Shown here piece by piece: positions 1 to 6,976 of a DNA stretch of 64,000 nt. Each line of letters opens with the position of its first letter. Position 1 is the first letter of the stretch. The notes beneath the pieces were generated by a model. The model worked only from the letters and a program-made list of their open reading frames with translations, was not told where the DNA came from and searched no databases. The position numbers and the translations under genes were made by a program. This DNA is from Cupriavidus numazuensis (GTDB lineage: Bacteria > Pseudomonadota > Gammaproteobacteria > Burkholderiales > Burkholderiaceae), in contig NZ_CAJPVI010000010.1 of the NCBI RefSeq assembly GCF_905397435.1, positions 114,404 to 178,403 of the forward strand, given 5' to 3'.

Positions 1-562
1 CGATCGTGGCTTCGAACTGCGCGCGGCTGAACGGCAGCACGCCGGTCCCGGCGAGCGCGCCGAACAGCACTGCGCTGATTACGCTGCCGTTGGCTTCGGC
101 TTCCTGCGCCATGTCGAAGCGCACGTAGCGCTTGGACGCCTTGGTTGCATGAGCGATCAGTTCTTTGCTGTCGACGCGGCCGTCGCCCATCGCCGATTTC
201 TCGGCGATCGAGTACACGCGGTGCGTCGACGACACCAGCGTGGTGCGGTCCGGCGTGACGAGCCCGCGCTGCACGGCACGGCCGGCTTCCATCAATTCGG
301 AAGCGAGCACCACATCGACATCGCCCGGCGTCGGCATCAGTGCGAGCACCGGCGTGCGGCCGGCACGCTCGGCGATTTCGCGCGGGAACAGCTCGACGTA
401 GTAGATCGTGGCGCCGGTGCGCTGGGCCACGCCCGGCACCGAGGTGGTCTGGGCGATATAGCCGTTGTGCTCGCCGAGGTCGACGATCCAGTCGGCCAGC
501 ACGCCGCCGCCTTCACCGCCCATGGCGAGGATGGCGACCTTAATGGGTTTTGCGTTGATCAT
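1..562 (-). CDS. iorB: Indolepyruvate ferredoxin oxidoreductase, beta subunit (partial, 3' end outside window)
   Basis: Small subunit of the thiamine-diphosphate, ferredoxin-linked 2-oxoacid oxidoreductase that converts arylpyruvates to aryl-acetyl-CoA in the cytoplasm. The visible 187 residues begin MINAKPIKVAILAMGGEGG, a glycine-rich opening typical of the gamma-type domain of 2-oxoacid:ferredoxin oxidoreductases, followed by a segment (TTSVPGVAQRTGATIYYVE) highly characteristic of IorB. The start is supported by a GGAAGG ribosome-binding site about 10 bases upstream. It lies 17 bases after iorA on the same strand, so the two subunits are co-transcribed. The C-terminal part runs off the left edge of the window. 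The family call is firm; the physiological substrate is inferred only. Confidence 0.93.
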   Translation of the reverse strand, partial: MINAKPIKVAILAMGGEGGGVLADWIVDLGEHNGYIAQTTSVPGVAQRTGATIYYVELFPREIAERAGRTPVLALMPTPGDVDVVLASELMEAGRAVQRGLVTPDRTTLVSSTHRVYSIAEKSAMGDGRVDSKELIAHATKASKRYVRFDMAQEAEANGSVISAVLFGALAGTGVLPFSRAQFEATI

Positions 563-579
563 GTTCGGGCCTTCCAGGT

Positions 580-2775
580 TCAGAGTGCGTAGCGTGCGCG
601 GCGGACAGCGTCGCGCTGTTGCAGGAAGCCGATAACGGCGTCGCGCAGGCGCTGGCGCAGCTTGTCCCAGCGGGTCGGGTTGCTGACGATCTGCGCGCGG
701 TAGAACGACGGGCAAAGCACGGCGGCGTGCGAGACCTCGCCGCACAGGCCACAGCCCACGCAACTGTCGAGCACGGACGCGACCGGGTCGGTACGCAGCG
801 CGTCGGGGTTCGGCTTGATGGAGAGCGACGGGCAGCCAGACAGTCGGATGCACGAGTGGTCGCCGGTGCAGGTATCCGAATCCACGCCAAAGCGCTCGCG
901 CACTACGCGCTTGCCATCGGCGATAGCCTTGCGGACCTTCGGCTTTTCGCGGCGCTGCTTGTTCAGCATGCATTCGCTCTGCGCGATCAGCACCTTGGGT
1001 CCCTTGGTGCCGGTGGTCAGCGCTTCCTTGAGCGTCGCCTTCATCGACTTGAGGTCGTAAGTGCGGCGAACCGTGCGAACCCACTTGACGCCTACGCCAC
1101 GCACCGCGTCCTCGATCGCGTGGCCGGTGCTGCGCGTGTCGTTTTGCGCGGTGGACGACAGGATGTCCTGCCCGCCGGTGGCCGACGTGTAGCTGTTGTC
1201 GACAACGATGGTCAGGTTGTCGCTCTTGTTGAACACGGCGTTGGCGATGCCGCTGGTCAGGCCGTTGTGCCAGAAGCCGCCATCGCCCATCACGGAAATC
1301 GCACGCTTGCCGGCCGGCGCGTTGAGCGCGGCTGCGCTGGCGCTGCCGAGGCCGTAGCCCATGGTCGTGTTGCCAAGGTTGAACGGCGGCAGGATCGAGA
1401 ACAAATGGCAGCCGATGTCGGCGCTCACGTGGTGTTCGCCGATCTCGCGTTCGACCAGCTTCATCGCGGTGAAGATGGGGCGCTCCGGGCAGCCCGTGCA
1501 GAAGCCCGGCGGACGCGCATGCACGCTTTCATCGACGAGCGCCATCGGCTCCAGCACTTCGGCGGCTACCGGGTCCGGCATCGCCTGCACGAGCGGGATC
1601 ACCTTGCGAACGGGCGCGGGCTGCGGCAGCGGTTCGATCTTTTCGTACTGCTCCAGGAATGCGCGCAGGCCCTTGATCACCGTAGCGGTGTTGTATTCAC
1701 CGGCCAGCGGCAGCACGTCCTTGCCGTGCAGCGCGGCGGTAGTGCCTGCCATGCGCAGGATGTTGGCCGCGTTCTGCTCGATGAAGTTGGGCTGCCCTTC
1801 TTCAAGCACCAGCACGGCGCGCTTGTCCGCGCAGAAGCGTTCCCATTCGCTGTCGATGAGCGGGTACGCCACGTTCATCACGTAGAGCGGAATCTTCGAT
1901 TCGCCGAACACGTCGGCCAGGCCGAGTTGTTCGAGTGCGCGGATCAGTGTGTTGTAGCTGCCGCCTTGAACAGCAATGCCGATGTCGGCGAAGTTGTCCT
2001 CACCGCCATCGAAGAACTCGTTGAGCTTGCGCGCTTCGATGAACTTCACGGCAGCAGGCCAGCGCTGCTTGATCTTCTCGTGCTCGTGCAGGAAGCTCGC
2101 CGGCGGCAGCACGATGCGGCTGACATCGCGCGTGGGGTTTTCGAGCGCGTCCTGGATCGAGAATTTGGAACGGCGGTTATCGGATGCGACGAACTGGCCA
2201 TGCACATGGCATGAACGCACGCGCAACTGCAACATCACGGGCGTGTTGGAAGCCTCGGACAAGTCGAAGCCATCCTTCACGGCCTGCACGATGCAAGGCA
2301 GGTTCGGGCGCGGGTCGAGCAGCCACATCTGCGACTTCATCGCGAACGCGTGGCTGCGCTCCTGCATGATCGACGAGCCCTCGCCGTAGTCTTCGCCGAC
2401 GATGATCAGCGAGCCACCGGTCACGCCGCCCGAGGCCAGGTTGGCCAGTGCGTCGGACGCGACGTTGGTGCCAACGGTGGCCTTGAAGGTCACCGCGCCG
2501 CGCAGCGGGTAGTTCACCGACGCCGCCAGCGATGCAGCGGCCGTGGCTTCGCTCGCGCTGTTTTCGAAGCGGATGCCGTTCTCGGCCAGGATGTCCTGCG
2601 CGTCGGCGAGCACGTCCATCAGGTGCGAGATGGGCGAGCCCTGGTAGCCGGCCACATAGGCCACGCCGGACTCCAGCAGTGCCTTGGTCACCGCCAGGAT
2701 GCCCTCGCCGCTGAACACTTCGCCAGCGCCGAGGCGCAGCTTCTTCACTTCTTCGACAAATGACCGCTCTGCCAT
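580..2775 (-). CDS. iorA: Indolepyruvate ferredoxin oxidoreductase, alpha subunit
   Basis: Large catalytic subunit (731 aa), decarboxylating arylpyruvates (indole-, phenyl-, hydroxyphenylpyruvate in studied members) with thiamine diphosphate. Residues about 15-190 form the pyrimidine-binding domain; CTGCPERP at about 426-433 and the GDGGFWHN stretch at about 498-504, followed by VVDNSYTSATGG, form the diphosphate/Mg-binding domain. The C-terminus (about 634-690) holds two cysteine clusters (CTGDHSC...C and CVGCGLC...C), as expected for ferredoxin-like 4Fe-4S binding. A 160-base AT-rich gap separates it from the cyclase gene upstream; it includes a GATTT/AAATC inverted pair at 2845-2865, so iorAB may have its own promoter as well as read-through. 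Neighbouring flavin monooxygenase and hydrolase genes suggest an aromatic or lactam catabolic role (inference). Confidence 0.95.
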   Translation of the reverse strand: MAERSFVEEVKKLRLGAGEVFSGEGILAVTKALLESGVAYVAGYQGSPISHLMDVLADAQDILAENGIRFENSASEATAAASLAASVNYPLRGAVTFKATVGTNVASDALANLASGGVTGGSLIIVGEDYGEGSSIMQERSHAFAMKSQMWLLDPRPNLPCIVQAVKDGFDLSEASNTPVMLQLRVRSCHVHGQFVASDNRRSKFSIQDALENPTRDVSRIVLPPASFLHEHEKIKQRWPAAVKFIEARKLNEFFDGGEDNFADIGIAVQGGSYNTLIRALEQLGLADVFGESKIPLYVMNVAYPLIDSEWERFCADKRAVLVLEEGQPNFIEQNAANILRMAGTTAALHGKDVLPLAGEYNTATVIKGLRAFLEQYEKIEPLPQPAPVRKVIPLVQAMPDPVAAEVLEPMALVDESVHARPPGFCTGCPERPIFTAMKLVEREIGEHHVSADIGCHLFSILPPFNLGNTTMGYGLGSASAAALNAPAGKRAISVMGDGGFWHNGLTSGIANAVFNKSDNLTIVVDNSYTSATGGQDILSSTAQNDTRSTGHAIEDAVRGVGVKWVRTVRRTYDLKSMKATLKEALTTGTKGPKVLIAQSECMLNKQRREKPKVRKAIADGKRVVRERFGVDSDTCTGDHSCIRLSGCPSLSIKPNPDALRTDPVASVLDSCVGCGLCGEVSHAAVLCPSFYRAQIVSNPTRWDKLRQRLRDAVIGFLQQRDAVRRARYAL

Positions 2776-2935
2776 GGCCCTTCCTTTTGGGTCTTTCGGG
2801 GAACCGCCCGGCGCACCGCGCCGCGTCTGGCTTCCTATAGTTTAGATTTCAATATATCCAAAATCATAGATTAGGACGGACTGGGACGACAAGGATTTCG
2901 TATGGGGACTCGCGTTTACCCTAGGAAACGTGTCA

Positions 2936-3721
2936 TCAGGCCGCGTCTGCCACGAGCGCGAGCACGCGCAACGGGCTGCCGGAGCCGTTCTGGATCTTCA
3001 GCGGCGCGGCGACGATGACCGCGCCGGTCGGCGGCAGCTGGTCCAGGTTCTTCAGGCACTGCAGACCGTACTTGTTCGCGCCGTGCATCAGCGTGTGGCA
3101 CGGGTACGGCACCGGCCATGCGTACGACTGGCCTGCATCGGTGTTGATCGTCTCGACGCCAAAGCCGTGGACGTTGCGTTCGTGGATCAGCCACTCGACC
3201 GCTTCCTGCGTCGGGCCCGGCGTGTGGGCGCCGTCTTCGCGCAGGCCGAGGAATTCCTGCGGATCGGTCTTCTTGCTCCAGTCGGTGCGCAGCAGGACCC
3301 AGGCGCTGGCGGGGATTGGGCCGTGCTTCGCTTCCCAGGCTTGCAGGTAAGGCACGGTCAGGGTCCAGTCGGGGTCTTCGGCTACCGGGCCGCTGGCGTC
3401 GATCACGACCGCCGGGGCGATGAAGTTCTTGGCGTCGATCGTGTCGACCGAGTTCTGCGCGTGGTCCTTGCCGCTGATCCAGTGCACAGGCGCATCGAAG
3501 TGCGTGCCGGTGTGTTCGCCACAGGAGAAGTTGTTCCAGTACCAGCCGGGGCCTTTCTCGTCGTACTGGCTGATGCGTTCCATCTTGAACGCCCAGACCT
3601 GGCCGAATTCGGGTGGCAGGACCAGGGCCGGGAAGTCGGGGCTCAAGGTTTGCGTCAGGTCTACGACCTTGACTTGGCCGCTGGCGAGATCGCCAGCCAA
3701 CTGCATGAGGCTTTGGCTCAT
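2936..3721 (-). CDS. Cyclase-family metal-dependent hydrolase (kynurenine formamidase / isatin hydrolase fold)
   Basis: 261 aa member of the cyclase family (PF04199), manganese- or zinc-dependent hydrolases of amide or lactam bonds such as N-formylkynurenine or isatin. The family metal site HxGTHxDxPxH is intact (H70, H74, D76, H80 in CGEHTGTHFDAPVH). The start MSQSLMQLAGD was chosen because the open frame upstream of it (to 3958) is low-complexity intergenic DNA containing a palindrome. It stands between the flavin reductase gene and iorA on the same strand, so it probably acts on a ring-cleavage product of the monooxygenase encoded upstream. The exact substrate cannot be read from sequence. 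Confidence 0.88.
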   Translation of the reverse strand: MSQSLMQLAGDLASGQVKVVDLTQTLSPDFPALVLPPEFGQVWAFKMERISQYDEKGPGWYWNNFSCGEHTGTHFDAPVHWISGKDHAQNSVDTIDAKNFIAPAVVIDASGPVAEDPDWTLTVPYLQAWEAKHGPIPASAWVLLRTDWSKKTDPQEFLGLREDGAHTPGPTQEAVEWLIHERNVHGFGVETINTDAGQSYAWPVPYPCHTLMHGANKYGLQCLKNLDQLPPTGAVIVAAPLKIQNGSGSPLRVLALVADAA

Positions 3722-3804
3722 GGGGATGTCTTCCTTGTCTTTTGTGTGGGGCGGGGGGAAGGCGTGGCCCTTTACTTCGTTGGGGCGCTGGCCCTCTTCC
3801 CCGG

Positions 3805-3830
3805 CCCCTCTCCCGCAAGCGGGAGAGGGG
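3805..3830. repeat. 26-bp perfect palindrome (hairpin) between two co-directional genes
   Basis: Arms CCCCTCTCCCGC (3805-3816) and GCGGGAGAGGGG (3819-3830) are exactly complementary around AA. There is no T tract on either side, so it is not a classical intrinsic terminator. Palindromes of this composition are common intergenic repeats in Burkholderiales (recalled, not searched). Its place between flavin reductase and cyclase genes could lower or process read-through. Confidence 0.75.
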
Positions 3831-3863
3831 AGGAACATTGGGGATGTGGTGAGCTCGCTGCGA

Positions 3864-4406
3864 TTAGCAGGCGCGGGTTTCGGCGAGGCGGGTGTAGCGG
3901 CCTTGCCAGTACAGCAGGGGCGCAGGCGCTTCCTGCGCGACGCGGATCTCGCGGACACGGCCGATGATCAGGTAGTGGCCGTGGCGCTCCAGCAGTTCAT
4001 CGACTTCGCAGTCCATCGTCACCACTGCATCGGCTAGTACCGGGGCGCCGTCGGCCAGCAACTGCGTCCACGCGTCGCTGCCGTAACGTTCTATCCCGGC
4101 TTCGCCACCGAACCCGGTGAAGCGCTGCGCGATCGCCTGCTGCTCTTCGCGCAGCAGGTTCACGCCAAAGCGACGGGTACGCTGCAGCAGCGCCGCCGAC
4201 GAACTCGTCGCCTTCATCGACGCCACCACCATCGGCGGCGTCGCCGAGAACGATGAGACCGACGTTGCGGTGAAGCCGCTGCGTTCGGACTCGTTCAGCT
4301 GATCGGCCACCGTCACCACGCTCACCGCGCCGGCGAAGCCGCGCATCGCCTGCTTGAACGATTGCTGCAGCACTTCCAGCGCCGCCGGCATCTTGTCAGT
4401 TCCCAT
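3864..4406 (-). CDS. Flavin reductase family protein (RutF/HpaC-like, FMN reductase component)
   Basis: About 180 aa with the flavin reductase-like split-barrel fold (PF01613): FKQAMRGFAGAVSVVT at the N-terminus, GFTATSVSSFSATPPMVV as the FMN-binding stretch and a C-terminal HYLIIGRVREIRV strand. Such proteins supply reduced flavin to two-component monooxygenases. The start MGTDKMPAALEV overlaps the last 11 bases of the luciferase-like monooxygenase gene; an alternative start is the next methionine, five codons on. The overlap implies translational coupling and makes the partner assignment strong by context. Gene length is normal for the family. Confidence 0.88.
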   Translation of the reverse strand: MGTDKMPAALEVLQQSFKQAMRGFAGAVSVVTVADQLNESERSGFTATSVSSFSATPPMVVASMKATSSSAALLQRTRRFGVNLLREEQQAIAQRFTGFGGEAGIERYGSDAWTQLLADGAPVLADAVVTMDCEVDELLERHGHYLIIGRVREIRVAQEAPAPLLYWQGRYTRLAETRAC

Positions 4407-5511
4407 TCTTCGAGCCACCGGGCTTGCGCAGCCCGCGTGCCTCCAGGATCGGCAGCACCGTGTCGCGGAAGTACGGGAATTCCTTCACGTAGTCCACGAA
4501 CGACAGTGTCGTGCCCTTGAAGCCGGCTTCGGCCAGTGCGCAGATGCCATCGGCCACTTGTTCCGGCGTGCCCACCAGCGGGAAGCCGCCGTGGCCCGCT
4601 GCCATGCGGTCGCGGATCAGTGCCAGTAGGTCGTGCGGGAACGACTGGGCATTGGCAAACTGCAGCGCCACCAGGTTGTCCACCGCGGCCCAGTCGGCGT
4701 TGTCCTGGGCGAAGTGGCGCAGGTAGTCGCGCGCCTCTTGCTCCGTCGGGCGGCACACCACGTGCGAGAACGTCAGCACGTTCACCGGCTTGTTCGCTTC
4801 CTTCGCCTTCTGCTTCAGTTCCGCCACCTCGACCTTCGAGCGTTCCAGATCAATCGCCGGCGTGAACAGGAAGTTCGCGTTGTTGATCGCGAACTCGCGG
4901 CCCTCGCCCGAACCCGCTGCGTTGAGGATCGGCGGGCGCTCGCCGTTCCACGGCTTGGGCAGACCATAGATGCCCTTGAGCTTGAAGTTCGCGCCGTCGT
5001 AGTTGAACGCACCGTCGCGCTCCCAGATCTGCTTGATCACGTCGAACCATTCGCCCGCAAACGCGTAGCGCTGGTCGTGGCTCACTGCCAGGTCCTGGCC
5101 CATCGCCTCGTACTCGGGGCGGTTCCAGCCCGCCACGATGTTCAACCCCGCACGGCCCTGCCCGATCTGGTCCAGCGTCGCGATCTGCTTCGCGACCACC
5201 GCCGGGTGGTTGCACGCCGTGTGGATCGTCGCGAACACCGTCAGATTCTTGGTCTGTGCCAGCAGCGCCGCTGCCCACGTGATCGTCTCGAGCACCGAGC
5301 CGTGGAAGTCCGTCTCGCCGCCGTAGCCGATCCAGCGCGCGATCGGCAGCATGAAATCGATCCCCGCCTCGTCCAGCATCTGTGCCAGCTTCGCGTTGTT
5401 CTCCCACGAGTTGTCCCAGCGCTCGCCGATCTTCGTCACCGACATCCCGCCCGAGCAGTTCGTCGCAAACGTCCCCAGGACAAAGTCCTTCGTGTTCAGA
5501 ATTTTTCTCAT
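4396..5511 (-). CDS. LLM-class flavin-dependent monooxygenase, RutA-like
   Basis: 371 aa bacterial-luciferase-like (PF00296) TIM-barrel enzyme. Several segments resemble pyrimidine monooxygenase RutA from memory: WIGYGGETDFHGSVLE, GQGRAGLNIVAGWNRPEYE and ANFLFTPAIDLER. RutA cleaves a ring amide with a flavin-oxygen adduct. The start MRKILNTKDFV has a GGAG ribosome-binding site ten bases upstream. First gene of a minus-strand operon with the flavin reductase (11-base overlap), cyclase-family hydrolase and iorAB, divergent from a MarR regulator. Together this suggests oxidative opening of a lactam or amide ring followed by hydrolysis; the substrate itself is unknown. Other LLM enzymes act on nitrilotriacetate, sulfonates or alkanes, so the RutA likeness is the main guide. 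Confidence 0.87.
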   Translation of the reverse strand: MRKILNTKDFVLGTFATNCSGGMSVTKIGERWDNSWENNAKLAQMLDEAGIDFMLPIARWIGYGGETDFHGSVLETITWAAALLAQTKNLTVFATIHTACNHPAVVAKQIATLDQIGQGRAGLNIVAGWNRPEYEAMGQDLAVSHDQRYAFAGEWFDVIKQIWERDGAFNYDGANFKLKGIYGLPKPWNGERPPILNAAGSGEGREFAINNANFLFTPAIDLERSKVEVAELKQKAKEANKPVNVLTFSHVVCRPTEQEARDYLRHFAQDNADWAAVDNLVALQFANAQSFPHDLLALIRDRMAAGHGGFPLVGTPEQVADGICALAEAGFKGTTLSFVDYVKEFPYFRDTVLPILEARGLRKPGGSKNGN

Positions 5512-5583
5512 GCGTGTCTCCGGCAAAGTAAAATTTGTAAATCGCACGCCGCTTATGGAAAATAATGCGGCGGCCTACATCGC

Positions 5584-5594
5584 TTGAAATTCAA
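5584..5594. promoter_or_regulatory. Candidate MarR operator in divergent promoter region
   Basis: TTGAA-A-TTCAA is a perfect 11-bp palindrome with a one-base centre, lying between the monooxygenase start (5511) and the MarR start (5623). A second imperfect pair, GCCGC (5548-5552) and GCGGC (5567-5571), flanks an AT-rich core. MarR-family proteins commonly bind such short palindromes in the divergent intergenic region; binding here is inferred. Confidence 0.4.
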
Positions 5595-5622
5595 TACGCC
5601 ATATTCCGGCGCTTACCTGACA

Positions 5623-6177
5623 ATGACCAAACCCGAGCAGGAATCCGAAAAATCCGAACGTGCCGCGCAGCAGCACCGCTGGCATCTGGCCACGGACGAT
5701 TTCGGCGTCGAGATCACCGATCTCGAATATGCCGTGATGCGGGTTTATCAATCCTTCTTGCGCTGGCAATCCGAATGCCTGGCGGCCGTGACCGGCATTA
5801 ACCTGAGCGGGCAGGAAAATACGCTGCTGCACATTATCCGCATGCACGATCGGCCGAAGACCATTCGCGACCTGGCGCAAATGACCAATCGCCAGGACAT
5901 CCCGAATATCCAGTATGATCTGCGCAAGCTGCTCAAGGCAGGCCTGATCGACAAATACGGTACTGCCCGCACCGGGATTTATTACGTGACCACCGAACAG
6001 GGTGTCCGCGTGTGCGAGGACTTCGCAAAACTGCGCAGCGAGATATTGCTGGAATCAGCCCGACCGGAATTTGATTCCAAACCGGATGCCGGCAATATCA
6101 CAAGCCGCCTGGAACAGCTGGAAAAGGTCTACGAATCCGCTACGCGCGAAATCACCACATTTCATCGACGCCGCTGA
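5623..6177 (+). CDS. MarR-family winged-helix transcriptional regulator
   Basis: 184 aa from ATG at 5623; a TTG start at 5584 would add 13 residues but would overlap the palindromic operator candidate. The middle contains a winged-helix core: LSGQENTLLHIIRMHDRP, then TIRDLAQMTNRQDIPNIQYD (recognition helix region) and LRKLLKAGLIDKYG with a wing containing TGIYYVTTEQG. A charged C-terminal helix ends in HRRR. Divergent transcription from the monooxygenase operon makes it the likely local regulator, probably relieved by a pathway substrate. No ligand can be deduced. Confidence 0.88.
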   Translation: MTKPEQESEKSERAAQQHRWHLATDDFGVEITDLEYAVMRVYQSFLRWQSECLAAVTGINLSGQENTLLHIIRMHDRPKTIRDLAQMTNRQDIPNIQYDLRKLLKAGLIDKYGTARTGIYYVTTEQGVRVCEDFAKLRSEILLESARPEFDSKPDAGNITSRLEQLEKVYESATREITTFHRRR

Positions 6178-6644
6178 CGGAAGATAACTTGTATGGACAT
6201 GGGGCTGACTCCTGGCTCGTGCGCTGTCTCACGCACATCAAATAAATAATTACATTGAATTTTTATTTGATTGAATCGTAGCGCATGCGGGCGACGATCG
6301 CCAAGGCTTTTGGGGTAGGGGAAAACACCAAGCCCCGCAGGGTCAGAGCGGCGCTTGTCCGCCAAAGAGACGTTTACTGCGCCAGTTCGACCGCGTCCGC
6401 TCGGGCGGAGGCACGCGTCTGGCTGGGATACGGGTATGCCGGCGCGGCCTGCCTTGGGTAACATCACAGCTTTTCTACATTGCCTGCCGCAATGTGGACC
6501 GCAGACCTCCGCAGGCGCACGTTGCCGGCGCATCGGCGCCGACACCATGGCTGAGTTGAGATACAATGAAAACGATTTTCATTTACGTACCCTGGCGCGA
6601 TCTTGCTGTCCGTGCGGCTGCAGGCACGCCTTCGGACTGGAAGC
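6178..6644. other. Intergenic region upstream of feoA
   Basis: 467 bases without a convincing gene. It holds an AT-rich inverted repeat, ATCAAATAAA (6237-6246) and TTTATTTGAT (6262-6271) with a 15-base loop, which may terminate or regulate the MarR transcript, and near the right end the Fur-box-like palindrome described separately. The middle (6290-6540) shows nothing recognisable. Confidence 0.6.
6566..6582 (+). promoter_or_regulatory. Fur-box-like operator upstream of feoA
   Basis: ATGAAAA-CGA-TTTTCAT is a perfect 7-3-7 inverted repeat within an AT-rich island about 60 bases before the feoA start. It fits the ferric-uptake-regulator consensus built from GATAAT/ATTATC-type half-sites in composition and symmetry. 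Fur repression of feo operons under iron-replete conditions is well established; its use here is inferred. Confidence 0.7.
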
Positions 6645-6962
6645 ATGATGCGCTTGTCTGAACTTCCACGGCGCACGCCCGCCGTTGTGCAATCGGTGGA
6701 CGATGCCGCGCCGAATGACCCCGTTGCGCGCCGCCTGCGCGAACTGGGCTTCGTTCCTGGCGAGGCGGTGCAGGTGATCGCCTTCGGCCCCTTCGGCATG
6801 GATCCGCTCGTGGCCCAGGTGGGCTTCACGCGCTTTGCCCTGCGCCGCTCGGAGGCCGCGCGCATCGGCGTCGAAGTCGTCAGCGCCACCGTGACCAGCA
6901 TCGCGCCGGCCAGTGAATCCGCCGGCCAGCCTGATACCAGGGCGGCGCAACGCACCGCCTGA
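6645..6962 (+). CDS. feoA: Ferrous iron transport protein A
   Basis: 105 aa, SH3-like FeoA domain (PF04023): MMRLSELPRRTPAVVQSV, then VARRLRELGFVPGEAVQVI, the LxELGFxPG hallmark, and PLVAQVGFTRFALRRSEAARI. Acts at the cytoplasmic face of FeoB. ATG at 6645 or 6648 follows GGAAG; the open frame starts further upstream at a TTG that lacks a ribosome-binding site. The C-terminal 20 residues beyond the domain are Ala/Thr-rich and look dispensable. First gene of a feoA-feoB operon (14-base gap) behind a Fur-box-like site. Confidence 0.93.
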   Translation: MMRLSELPRRTPAVVQSVDDAAPNDPVARRLRELGFVPGEAVQVIAFGPFGMDPLVAQVGFTRFALRRSEAARIGVEVVSATVTSIAPASESAGQPDTRAAQRTA

Positions 6963-6976
6963 GTTCTCCCCCGAAT

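Noticed and set aside
619..2214. Plus-strand open frame of 531 codons inside iorA
   Set aside because: Arg/Ala/His-rich mirror frame produced by high GC at third positions of the real minus-strand gene; no domain sense and no ribosome-binding site.
3722..3958. N-terminal extension of the cyclase-family hydrolase
   Set aside because: The extra 79 codons cross a 26-bp palindrome and have no homologous sense; the family start fits the ATG at 3721.
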